From Zanthoxylum bungeanum (lineage: Eukaryota; Streptophyta; Magnoliopsida; Sapindales; Rutaceae): DNA of 64,000 nucleotides. Positions 21,126 through 31,373 of the stretch are shown piece by piece (positions within the stretch are counted from its first letter, which is position 1; every line of letters begins with the position of its first letter). The notes below the pieces were generated by a model, which saw only the letters and a list, made by a program, of their open reading frames with translations, was not told the DNA's origin and did no database searches. Position numbers and translations under genes: made by a program. The DNA is taken from the NCBI GenBank assembly GCA_019454045.1, contig SKCR01007563.1, forward strand, positions 1 through 64,000, read 5' to 3'.

Positions 21126-21774
21126 TTAAAGGTTAAGATCCAGATTAATCCGACGTCTCTTACCACGATCATCATCAGACCATTTTATCTTTGAAATGAT
21201 AGGGTCAACTTGTGGTACATAGGCTATGAGTTGGTCAAGTAGATCTGGAGCAGACCTAGCAGTAAAATTTCTTTCATAGGTTTTGACACGAACCCATTTC
21301 TCCGAGCATCATCAAGAAACACACAAAGAAAATCATAAAATCCATCAACGTTGAGCAGTCCAAGCGGTTTCTGGTGTATGTTCAGGTTCGCCCAAGATAG
21401 AACTATAAAAATTTCCTCTAATGTACCCAAGCCACCTGGCAAAGCAATAAAAGCATCAGAACGGTTAATCATTTCAACCAGTCGTTCAGACATACCTGGC
21501 ACGATCAGTTCCTCTCCGTTTGATGATCCAATAAGATTAGCCTCTGCCAAGGGTTTTGGGATGATTCCCAAAACATGACTGCCTTCTTCTTGTACGGCCT
21601 TTGAAACGATCCCCATTAGTCCAAGATTGCCTCCGCCATATATTAAATGCATATTCCTTGCTGCTAAGACTCGACCCAATTCCTGTGCTGCTTCTATGTA
21701 TTGTGGTTTAGTACCAACAGTACTACCGCAAAACACACAAATATTTCAACTCGTCTTCTTGAAGTGGCTTCCAT
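21126..21774 (-). pseudogene. LOG-like: LOG-type cytokinin riboside 5'-monophosphate phosphoribohydrolase, retrotransposon-borne, copy B, frameshifted
   Basis: The region from ATG at 21774 to TAA at 21126-21128 aligns throughout with copy A and is also intronless. The longest open part (21736-21224, 170 codons) holds YGGGNLGLMG, VLGIIPKPLAEANL, PGMSERLVEMINRSD, FIALPGGLGTLEE and LGLLNVDGFYDFLCVF. A one-base loss near 21745, in the VFCGS region, removes the N-terminus. An indel near 21270 replaces the C-terminus. Where LOG enzymes usually have M-x-x-R-K-x-x-M, this copy has M-S-E-R-L-V-E-M: the Arg is kept and the Lys is Leu. PGGxGTxxE is intact. It sits downstream of ORF-X, as in A. Confidence 0.9.
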
Positions 21775-22012
21775 TTTTTTACTATGGATGTCTTCAAAAG
21801 TGCAATGATGAGTTGAATTTTATAGTACCTGAAAAGGGTGAATAAAATAATAGCACAAGTATCTTCCGAAGGACGATTAATAGCAAAATAATAAAATAGA
21901 TCGTGATAGTCAACAAGATCTGGATCCTGTCGGAAAACAAAAAAACAAATCAATTACTAGAAAAGACAAAGAGATATAATATGTACAAGAAAAGTAACGG
22001 CTTGATTGACAT

Positions 22013-22559
22013 CTATGCGTCAGGAACAAGCTTCCCATCCAATTTTCTTATAAATTGGCAAACAGGGTCTTTTTGAGTCAGATTCCCTAGACTTAATTGT
22101 TGTCTTTCTTTTCGGAATTGTGTGTGTAATTTGTGAATGGCTATATGAACATATCCACTGGGATGCGTCTCAAGAGTCGAAGATATATCATCTAAAGACT
22201 CCTTACTCAAGCCATCCCTAATGAATTTAATCTTCTTCACGATTATCAGACACCATTCCTAAAGAACGACAACGAGTATTGCAATTCCATCGCGCACATT
22301 TGTAACAAACACCTATTTGCTTAGCTCTACGTTTCTTTGCATAGGTGCTTCTTCCAAAACCAGGTAAATAAGAACTACAAGTCTCAGAAAACTCACCTGC
22401 TAGACGGATACGTGCTTCGATTACCCAACAAATATCAGTAGGAATACCTTTGATCATTAGTAGTCTCATTCGTTCCAAGCGAGCTTTGTAAACTTTCATC
22501 AGAGATTTTTGAGGGAGAGAAGGAAATTGCTTGTGAAGACTTGCGAGAGCTTCTTCCAT
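22013..22559 (-). pseudogene. Unknown cysteine-cluster ORF (ORF-X), copy B, one frameshift
   Basis: Not recognised as a named family. From ATG at 22559 (MEEALASLHKQFPSLPQKSL) it continues through VYKARLERMRLLMIKGIP and SYLPGFGRSTYAKKRRAKQ to the cluster CYKCARWNCNTRC (C-x2-C-x4-C-x3-C). A two-base difference from copy A near 22235 shifts the frame. The second half (22240-22013) holds FIRDGLSKESLDDISSTLET, THPSGYVHIAIHKLHT and a C-terminal FIRKLDGKLVPDA. The full length would be about 182 aa. The N-terminal third looks helical and basic. Possible roles are nucleic-acid binding or an element-specific accessory protein; there is no direct evidence. Confidence 0.75.
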
Positions 22560-22632
22560 TTTGAAATTTCTTAATCTGCAAAAACTAAACACACAAAATA
22601 AAATCACACCAAATTGCAATATATACTAAATT

Positions 22633-22665
22633 TGCATGGGTTGCCTCCCTGCTAGCGCTAAGTTT
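22633..22665 (-). promoter_or_regulatory. Conserved GGGAGGCAACCC element between pol and ORF-X (element B)
   Basis: The minus strand contains AGCAGGGAGGCAACCCATGC preceded by GCGCT, in the same position as in A. It survives although surrounding spacer bases differ. Confidence 0.55.
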
Positions 22666-22698
22666 AATGGTCGTCAGCTAGACGTGACTTTTCGAACG

Positions 22699-23849
22699 TT
22701 ATGCTGAATCTGAAAGTGTGACACTTTCTTTTTGTCGCTCCAACGGTTCTCCCCAATAGTGCTTGACACGTTGACTGTTAACTTTGAATGTGTTGTTGGT
22801 GTTGGGATCCAGTAACTCAACAGCTCCATATGGTAAAACCTGAGTGATCACAAATGGACCTGACCACCTTGATTTCAACTTTCCAGGGAAAAGTTTCAAC
22901 CTTGAATTGTATAACAACACCTGTTGCCTTGGTTTCAACTGCCTGTGCACTATTTTTAGGTCATGCCATTTCTTGGTCTTTTCCTTGTACAATTTGGCAT
23001 TCTCATAAGCTTGTAGGCGAAATTCCTCCAATTCATTGAGTTGGTAAAGTCTTTTCTTTCCTGCAGCTTGTGGATCAAAATTCAACTTCTTCAGTGCCCA
23101 GTATGCCTTGTGTTCAAGCTCAACTGGCAGATGGCATGCTTTCCCAAACACCAATCGATATGGGGACATACCAATGGGTGTCTTGTAAGCTGTACGGTAG
23201 GCCCATAATGCATCATCCAGTTTTGTAGACCAGTCCCTCCTTGTTGATCCAACGGTTCTTTCCAAGATTCTTTTGATTTCTCTGTTTGAAACTTCAACTT
23301 GGCCATTTGATTGTGGATGATAAGCTGTAGCAATCTTGTGAGTAACTCCGTATTTAAATAAAAGTGCATCAAAATACCTGTTGCAGAAATGTGAGCCACC
23401 ATCACTGATAATTGCCCGAGGTGTTCCGAATCGAGTAAAAATATTCTTTTTCATGAATTTGATCACCACTTTTGAATCATTGGATGGTAGTGCAATTTTC
23501 AAACCATTTTAACAATCTACAGCAACCAAAATGTAGAGGTTTCCGAATGATGGAACAAAGGGTCCCATGAAATCAATTCCCCATACATCAAATAACTCCA
23601 CTTCTAGAATATTTTGCAATGGTCCTTCATTTCTCCTTGAAATATTCCCATTCTCTGACATCTGTCACATTGAAGAACAAATAAATGAGCATCTTTAAAA
23701 AGAGTGGGCCAGAATAAACCTGATTGAAGGACTTTGGCTGCAGTTTTATTTCCACTGAAGTGTCCGCCGTATGGTGATGAATGACAGTGCTGCAAAACAC
23801 TGTTGACCTCTTCCTGTGGAACACATCGTCTCAGTAATTGATCACACAT
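22699..23849 (-). pseudogene. Element B integrase
   Basis: The zinc-binding domain (23849-23604) shows H..H..C..C in HCHSSPYGGHFSGNKTAAKV and [10 protein letters not shown]. After a frame break and a stop near 23510 comes an open frame of 267 codons (23502-22699). It holds [13 protein letters not shown] (second catalytic Asp), [19 protein letters not shown] (catalytic Glu), [20 protein letters not shown] and the C-terminal [13 protein letters not shown] and VKHYWGE. This matches the Ty3/gypsy GPY/F-type integrase end. The break around 23510-23610 separates the first Asp region. It is largely preserved but not translatable as one protein. Confidence 0.88.
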
Positions 23850-24044
23850 CGTTTGAATAGGTACGGCTCATCCCAAACATAATGTTTGACTTCTTTGAAG
23901 AATTTCTTCCGTTGCTGAGTTGTCCTTCTACGGCCATTTTCTATACTGTCATTTCATGCTCCATCATGTATTAACATAATCAGCATACCAAGGTTTTCCT
24001 GCTGTTTATGGTAAATAGCTGTTCATCTGGAAAAGTTCTTTTGA

Positions 24045-24391
24045 TTAATAGGTCTTTGCCACTATTTCTCCATTTTCAAGCCTTGATAGATGATCTGCCA
24101 CTTGGTTTTCTGTTCCTTTCCTGTCTCTGATCTCCACATCGAATTCTTGCAGAAGAAGTATCCAACGGATCAATCTGGGTTTGGCATCTTTCTTCGAGAT
24201 CAGGTATTTGATTGCTGAATGATCTGTGTAGACCACCACTTTGGGACCCAACAGATAAGAGCGGAATTTGTCAAAAGCGAACACAACTGCAAGTAACTCC
24301 TTTTCAGTGGTTTGTAGTTAAGTTGAGCTTCATTCAAAGTTCTGCTGGAGTAGTAAATGGTGTAGAATATCTTTGCCTTGCGTTGTCCCAA
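24045..24391 (-). pseudogene. Element B RNase H
   Basis: The frames contain [20 protein letters not shown], then the segment with [20 protein letters not shown], and [20 protein letters not shown] with DHLSRLE. This is the standard Ty3/gypsy RNase H with the Asp of YTDH. A frameshift near 24290 and the join to RT near 24395 disrupt the reading frame. Confidence 0.85.
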
Positions 24392-24399
24392 AACTGCAC

Positions 24400-25185
24400 C
24401 TACAGCAGCAAATCACTAGCATCACACATTACCTCAAATGGAAGGGTCCAGTCTGGTGCTACTATGATGGGGGCAGAGACCAGCTTCTGTTTTAAGATCT
24501 CAAAAGCTTCTTGGCATTCATTGGTGAAGTTGAAAGGTACATCTTTTTCCAGAAGATTGCAAAGAGGTTTTGCAATTTTGGAAAAATCTTTGATAAATCT
24601 CCGGTAAAATCCTGCATGTCCAAGAAAACTCCGAATTCCTTTGACTGATGTTGGTGGAGGTAGTTTTTCAATTGTCTCAATCTTTGCTTTGTCTACCTCG
24701 ATTCCCTTTTGTGAGATCCGGTGTCCAAGAACTATGCCTTCTTGCACCATAAAGTGGCATTTCTCCCAGTTGAGTATCAGGTTAGTATCTTCACATCTTT
24801 GTAATACCTGTTCAAGATTTAACAAACAATGATCAAAAGAATCTCCAAACACAGAAAAGTCATCCATGAAAACCTCCATACTCTGCTCCAGCATGTCTGA
24901 GAAGATAGCCATCATACAACGCTGAAATGTGGCTGGGGCATTACATAATCCAAATGGCATCCTGCGGAAAGCAAAAGTACCATAGGGACATGTAAATGTG
25001 GTTTTCTCTTGATCTTCTGGGGCGATGGCAATCTGATTGTATCCTGAATATCCATCCAGAAAGCAGTAGAACTCATGTCCTGCCAATTTGTCCAGCATCT
25101 GATCAATGAATGGCAGCGGAAAATGATCCTTCCTTGTGGCTTTGTTCAGCTTCCTATAGTCCATACATACTCTCCATCCAGTCAC
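24400..25185 (-). pseudogene. Element B reverse transcriptase, long open stretch
   Basis: 261 uninterrupted codons. They include WRVCMDYRKLNKATRKDHFP, FLDGYSGYNQI, FRRMPFGLCNAPATFQRCMM and the catalytic box VFMDDFSVFG (Phe-Met-Asp-Asp, typical of Athila). FLGHAGFYRRFIKDFSKIAK and APDWTLPFEVMCDASD lead into RNase H. The catalytic Asp residues are present. It is marked as a pseudogene because the polyprotein is frameshifted on both sides (near 25220 and 24395), not because of damage in this stretch. Confidence 0.9.
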
Positions 25186-25223
25186 CGTTCTTGTTGGGAT
25201 TAGCTCATTCTTTTCATTGGTAA

Positions 25224-26625
25224 CTACAGTAATTCCTCATTTCTTCTCTCGTACACACTGCATAGACTTACCCAACTGCTGTCTGAGATAGGATAGATGA
25301 TGCCAGCATCCAACCATTTGATGATTTCTTTCTTCACAACTTCCTTCATGATTGGATTGAGTCTCCGTTGATGTTCTACTGTGGGTTTGTACTCATCGTT
25401 CATCAGGATCTTGTGCATGCAGAATGATGGACTAATGCCTCGAATGTCTGCTATAGTCCAGCCAATGGCTTTCTTGTGCTCTCGTAACACCCTCAATAAC
25501 TTTTCTTCCTGCTCCAATGTTAGAGAAGATGAAATAATAACAGGTAATTCAGAAAATTTTCCAAGAAATGCATACCTGAGATGACTTGGAAGTAACTTCA
25601 GCTCCAACTGTGGTGGTTCTTCAATCGAAGGCTTGATCCGATCTTTCTTTGGTAGTTCCAAACTTTCAATTGGTTGTGTTACTTTGAAATGAAATGGCTT
25701 GTCAAGATAGTTGATATATTCCAGAATTTCAGCATCAAACTCAGTTTCAGTTATGTTGGTGATGCAAGCTTCAAGTTTATCCGTAGGAACTGTATTAGTA
25801 TCATGAATGATACTATCAACAACATCAATTCTGAAACATTCTTCCTCTTTTTCTTCACTTGGAAATTTCATGGCTTTGAAAACATTGAAGGTAACTTCTT
25901 GGTCCTGAACTTTCATGGTTAGTTCTCTCCTTTTGTACATCAATCACAGTTCGTCCTGTTGCTAAGAATGGTCTCCCAAGGATGATTGGCACATCTTTGT
26001 CTTCATCCATGTCAAGGATAATGAAGTCTGCTGGAAGAATGAGTTTATCAACTTTGACTAGCACATCTTCAACTACTCCTCTTGGAAATGCAAGTGTTCG
26101 ATCAGCAAGTTGCAATGAAACTGAGGTAGGCATTGCTTCTCCAATTTGCAGTTTTCTGTAAATAGAAAAAGGCATTAAATTAACACTTGCACCTAAATCA
26201 CATAAAGCCTTACCGAAGTTATGTTCTCCAATGATGCAAGGAATGGTGAAACTTCCAGGATCCTTCAACTTTGGGGGAAGTTTTCTCTGAATGATGGCGC
26301 TGCATTCTTCTGATAATGCTACTGTCTCATAATCTCCCAATCTCCGTTTTCGTGAAAGAATATCTTTCATGAATTTAGTATAGCTGGGGCATTTGTTCCA
26401 AAGCTTCTGCAAAAGGGATGTTGATGTGCAGCTTTTTGAAAACCTCCAAGAATCGAGCAAAATGCTTGTCCAGTTTACTTTTCTGAAGGCGTTGAGGAAA
26501 AGGTGGAGGTGGAGTGATCTGTTCTTTTTCCTTTGCTTCTTTTTCCTCCATATGTTTCTCTGCTTCTTTTGGAATATCTGCAATGGTTGCCTTGATTCCA
26601 ACATCTTTGTTGATTTCAGTACCAC
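25224..26625 (-). pseudogene. Element B protease and protease-RT linker
   Basis: The protease core lies in the 26625-25855 frame: ALCDLGASVNLMPFSIYRKL, with the catalytic Asp in DLGA, and DKDVPIILGRPFLATGRTVI. A frameshift near 25930 moves the reading to 25943-25224, which holds MKVQDQEVTFNVFKAM, EFDAEILEYINYLDKPFHF, LKLLPSHLRYAFL and WTIADIRGISPSFCMHKI, then the approach to RT. Protease would cut the gag-pol polyprotein. Confidence 0.85.
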
Positions 26626-27937
26626 TTTTCAAGGTGATGGCTTGACATTGCTCCTTCCCTCGGTTTCTTGGATTTGGTTCTGTATTGCTGGGAAGATTTC
26701 CTGGTGGTCTGTAACTCTGAGCATTGGCCAGTTGTCCAATTTGATTTTCCAGTGCTTTGATGGAAGCAGATTGGCTCTGAAACAGCATCGTACTTTTTAA
26801 CTGAGCCAACACTTCTGCTATTCCTGGTCATTTGTCTGCTCCTGGCCTTTGTTATGTTGCTGAAATCCAGGTGGTGGATAGTTCTGTTGTTGGCCTGAAT
26901 TGTTGCTCCATGAAAAATTGGGATGATTCCTCCACCCTGGGTTGTAGGTGTTGGAATATGGATTGTTCCCCTGTCTGTTGAAATTGTTGACATAATTCAC
27001 CGTTTCTTCATGTTGATTTGATTCTGGTGCTCCTCCATATGGTGACTTGTGGATCCAATGTTAAGAGTCTCCATGAATTTGCATATTTGATCTAGTTTGG
27101 TGTTGACTGCTGTATTGGCTCCAACCTCATAAATTCCATGCAATTCTTTGAATCAAGCTCCTTTCAGTTGGCCACAAGAGATTGTTGTTGGCCATTTCTT
27201 CGATTAGTTCCCAGGCTTGATCTTCTCCTTTTGCCATTAATGCTCCTCCAGCAGCAGCATCAATTGTGGTTCTCATTATTCCAGAAAGTCCATTATAAAT
27301 GTTTGGAACTTGAAGCCATTTTGGAATCTCATGGTGAGGACATTTCCTGAGCAAATCTTTGTACCTTTCCCAAGCTTCGTAGAGAGTTTCTGATTCTTGT
27401 TGTACAAAGGATGTGATGTCATTCCTCAACTTTCCAGTTCTGGCTGGTGGAAAGTACTTTGCAAGAAATTTGGTGGCTAAAGCGTTCCAAGTGGTGATGG
27501 AACCAGCTGGTAGTGAATGTAGCCAAGCTTTACCTCTGTCCTTCAAAGAGTATGGAAAAACACGAAGTCGCATTGCTTCTTCAGCTTCTCGGTTGTAATT
27601 GAAAGTACCCGCAAACTTCCAGGAAGTTGCTGATGTGGGCATTAGGATCTTCAGTTGCATTCCCTCCAAACTGTACTGATTGTTGTATCATCTGAATGCA
27701 AGTTTTGATGTCACCTGCATTTGCTGGTAAGGGAGGAAGTACAATACATGAAATGAGTCTGTCAACCACCGGAATGGTTCTGTCTCGAATGGGAATTGGT
27801 GGTGCAACCTCCAAAGGTTCAGGTTCCATGTTAACAATTGCTTCTTGGCCTTGTCGTCTTTCCCTTCTCAATTGTCTGATGGTTCTTTCAATTTCTGGGT
27901 CAAGCGGTTGTAGTTCAAAGCTTTTGGTTCGTCTCAT
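26375..27937 (-). pseudogene. Element B gag (Athila type), frameshifted
   Basis: The start ATG at 27937 opens FELQPLDPEIERTIRQLRRE. A one-base shift near 27605 moves the frame to 27669-27127, holding FPYSLKDRGKAWLHSLPAGS, LAKYFPPARTGKLRNDI and YNGLSGIMRTTIDAAAGGAL. A further break leads to 27000-26818 with NTYNPGWRNHPNFSWSNN, an Athila-type linker, and to 26812-26375 with SIKALENQIGQL and FPQRLQKSKLDKHFARF. It is a capsid protein relic with three or four frame breaks. Confidence 0.88.
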
Positions 27938-28045
27938 TTAGATTATGATAACCTGAAACACATTAAAACGAAAACAATAAGTAAAAAGAAAATTAGATAC
28001 AAGTAACGTATCTAACCTTAAACTAATATAAAAAGATAAAGAAGT

Positions 28046-28062
28046 CCCCGGCAACGGCGCCA
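28046..28062 (-). other. Element B primer binding site
   Basis: The minus strand reads TGGCGCCGTTGCCGGGG, six bases from the 5' LTR end, the Athila/Calypso-type primer site (tRNA-Asp type). Confidence 0.88.
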
Positions 28063-28068
28063 AAAACT

Positions 28069-29878
28069 TGACCGGCGTAATCACACACGTTAACGCAAGC
28101 GCACGTATCGTTCAAGTAGTATAAAAGATATCGATCCCACGAGGACTTATACCTATTCTATTAATTTTATGAGGTTAAGTGATTACTGATATCTAACAAA
28201 TTGTTTGATTAAAATGACGATGATTCTAAATTTAAAACAAGTAAAAGAATTGAGAGTAGATTAATGAGAATTAAAACTATCTAGGGTTGTGAATTCTTCC
28301 AATATTAATTAAAAGATGAAGTAGTTAAATTATAGTTGGGTAAAATATTGAATTATTAATCTGGAATACTAAATGTAAAAGCCTCTCCGATGGTCATTTA
28401 CAAATACCTAGAATAATCAAATTGAACCATATGTCTATGTCAATTAAATTACCTAGATTCATTAAGATTGAATTCCAATTATTGATTACCCCCGCCCAAC
28501 AGGTATATTCCTATCCTGTAAGGAAATCTATTAAAGGTTTATCTATCCTTAAAGAAGATCGTGGTTGTTGAGTATAAGGTCTTTAAACTTAAGTCTCTAT
28601 GTCTAGTTCATTTTAAGTTTAACTAATCAATTTTATTAATGGCCAGTTAATAAAAAGGCATTAAGATTATGACTCAACAAATAACTCTTTAATTACCCAA
28701 ACTATAATCTAACCCTTTTTAAAAACAGTGATATTAGATTTTATCACAACCCTAAATATTTAACTTAGTTACAATACATAGTTAAAGCTGATAAAACTTA
28801 AAAGACATAAATGAAATTGCTGAAAAGTAATTGTAGAATAATGAATTGCAATAAAAAGAAATGAAATGCTAAGATAAAAGGAAATAACTTCTACTATATA
28901 CTATTTAGATATCTCCCATAAAATAATAATAAATATACTTGTGATATTTTAAACCAACCGTCCGGAATGGCGGTATCCTCATAAGTCAAATTCAAATATA
29001 CCAGCCATAAGGCGGAACAGAAATATAAATTTAAACCAACCGACCTAGAATGGCGGTATCCTCATTAAGTCAGGTTTAACCAGTTTAAATTGAATAACCA
29101 ACCGACCTAGAATGGCGGTATCTTTTTATTAATTCAGGTTTTAAATAGTTTATATATTATATTTTAAGGGAGATTAATCTAAATAGCAAAAGTAAAAGAT
29201 TACCTTATTACCTCAGCATAGAGACGTTACCCCCCCTTATGGATGGATAGAATTACTACACAAAGCGTAAATAAAACTGAATAAAAGAAGAAAATATGAA
29301 GAACTCTCAATTTATTTATAAGGATTTCAGAGGAAGAGTACATTTGAAACTAAAAATTCGAAATCTATTTATAGGCAAAAAAATCTAATTTTTTTATTAT
29401 TATTTTTCTGATTTTTATTACTTATTATTTATTATTTTTTTTTGGATCGCTGAATTTTCGACACGTGGCATGGTGTGCTAAAATGACGGCTCGTTGAATC
29501 TTTGACATGTGGCATGGTGGTGCAATTACCAAATACCCTCGGTGTCGGGACGCCCAAAATTACCAAAATACATTTTCGTCAAATTTCACAGTTTTGCTTT
29601 GCTCCAAATCACCTCCAGAATGTCTTGAAACTTTATTTCGGTGTCGGGATGTCCAAAATTACCAAAATACCGTGTCGGGATGCCCAAAATTACCAAAATA
29701 CCTTTTTGCCAAATTTCGCCAAATTTCACAGTTTTGCTCCAAATCACCTCCAGAATATCCTGAAACTTTATTTATCTACAAATAACACAAAACACATCAA
29801 ATATTCACAAAACTCAAGAAACTATACAAAATATTAAGTTAAATGAGTGGGAAATAATGATACATTTATCACTCATCA
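28069..29878 (-). repeat. Element B 5' LTR (1810 bp)
   Basis: Partner of 17650-19467 with the same ends. It repeats the GGCGGTATC boxes (about 28955-29125), the GTCGGGA tandem units and TATAAATA on the minus strand (29366-29373). Differences between the two LTRs are scattered single bases and small indels. Confidence 0.95.
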
Positions 29879-30489
29879 AAAAGACTCGAACAAGTAAGCA
29901 AAATCAATGTCTTTATTATTAATAAATGCAAGATTATAATTAAATAGGTCAGAAAAATAAACATCTTCGTAATTTACAGTCTTGTCTTCTCTTGTCTCCT
30001 TGCTTTCTCGAGCGTCAGATTCTCCAACTACAGTAGTTCTTCTTACCATTTATCTTTCTCTTTTGTAACTTCCTCTACCTGTGGTTCTTTACCCATCATA
30101 TCCTTGAAGATTTTGGATCCTGGTACTATGATCCCATTGACTTCTACGGATTCAGGCACTCCTTGATATCATGTGGCTTTCATAAAGTATTCTATCAACT
30201 TCATCCATTTCTTATTGGTCTTCGACTCATTACCATCGGATTCATACCCCAATCATCTCTTAGTGGTCTCCCCCTTGAAATCTGGCAGTGCTCTTATTCC
30301 ATGGCCTCAAAAGACTCAAACCTGTGCCCGGCTAATATTTCATTCTTTCCATGATTCTAGCCACTTTAGGGTCCACCCATTCTTCGATGTTTTCCGCCAC
30401 TTGGAAACTTATGAAAGGCTGTATGTCTGAGGTAGCCACAACATTGTCTACTTCAGCCCTGATTGTGACGACTTCCTCTCCATGCGGGA
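29879..30489 (-). pseudogene. Element C protease-RT linker remnant
   Basis: On the minus strand, next to B, degenerate linker sequence reads FISFQVAENIEEWVDPKVAR and IMERMKY in the 30601-30332 frame. It is followed by broken frames up to the B insertion point. This fits the spacer between protease and RT in Ogre/Tat elements. No open frame is longer than about 90 codons. Confidence 0.6.
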
Positions 30490-31340
30490 ACTTAATAACC
30501 TGGTGTAAAGTGGACGGCATGCCCCCAAAGTCTATGAAACCATGGCCTCCCCAAGAACAGAGCAAATGTAGATGGGATATCAAGCACTGTGAACTCCACA
30601 CCGTCTTCTATCGGGCCCATTTTGACTATTGGGACGAAAGTACCTTCGACACCATGTTTGCTATCGTCATATGCTTTGATAGTCATGTTGGAGGGGCTTA
30701 AATGTGTTGTCCGCATACCCAACCTTGACAAAATCTTCAAAGTGTACACATTGATAGATGAGCCATCATCAACCATCACACAATATGTCTTATTGCCTTT
30801 TACTTCCGCTTTTATTAATAGCGGTTTGTTGTGATTCCTCCCCTCTATCATGAGCTCTTCTTCAGAGAATGTTATCAACTGCCTACCCTCTTTCTGTACC
30901 GAACCTATGAACATTGTCGGGTTTGCATCCTCAGGTACCATTATCTTGCTCAGAGCTGCTACCACGACACGTATGTGCTCTTGAGAGACGCATAATAACT
31001 CTCATATGCTCACATGTGCCTGTGTCTTCTTCAATTGACACAACACAGTATCCGCTTCAGTGTTATTCGTATTCTTCATCACCTCTCAGCCTTCTGTTAG
31101 CACTTTTTTGCCTTTTTTCGTTACATCACTGTAAAAACATCCACTGCAAGTCATCCCCTTTACCTCTTCTTTGTCACTGCTCGAGAAGTTTTCCCAAAAA
31201 TCTAACCCCTGCTCTGTTTCATCTTCACTACTAGTATCCCATATCCCCATGCATGAAGCTTGGTGGTTGAGGGTTTGGAGTACAAAGCTTTCGGGAAGGC
31301 CGGAGTTGATCATGTAGGTGGGTGGTGGAACAAAGTGGTA
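30490..31340 (-). pseudogene. Element C protease
   Basis: The 30965-30492 frame (157 codons) carries GSVQKEGRQLITFSEEELMI, the active-site region YCVMVDDGSSINVYTLKILS (Asp-Asp-Gly-Ser, catalytic DGSS), and VEFTVLDIPSTFALFLGRPW. This is the Tat/Ogre retropepsin. Frames upstream (31313-31086) contain LPESFVLQTLNHQASCMGIW and belong to the gag-protease spacer. Frame breaks separate them. Confidence 0.82.
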
Positions 31341-31373
31341 ATTGGGTAGAGGGTTTCTGTGTGTGTTGGGTTG

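Larger units (their letters stand above)
17650..29878 (-). mobile_element. Element B: near-complete Athila-like Ty3/gypsy retrotransposon, 12.2 kb, carrying ORF-X and LOG
   Basis: LTRs 17650-19467 and 28069-29878 start TGACCGGCG and end CACTCATCA on the + strand. Internally, right to left on the minus strand, are the primer site, gag, protease, RT, RNase H, integrase, ORF-X, LOG, 3' UTR and PPT. RT and integrase keep long open stretches with catalytic residues. Flanking 5-mers are AGAAA on the left and AAAAG on the right, which agree at only three positions. The target duplication is therefore eroded or not preserved. B interrupts element C. Confidence 0.93.
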
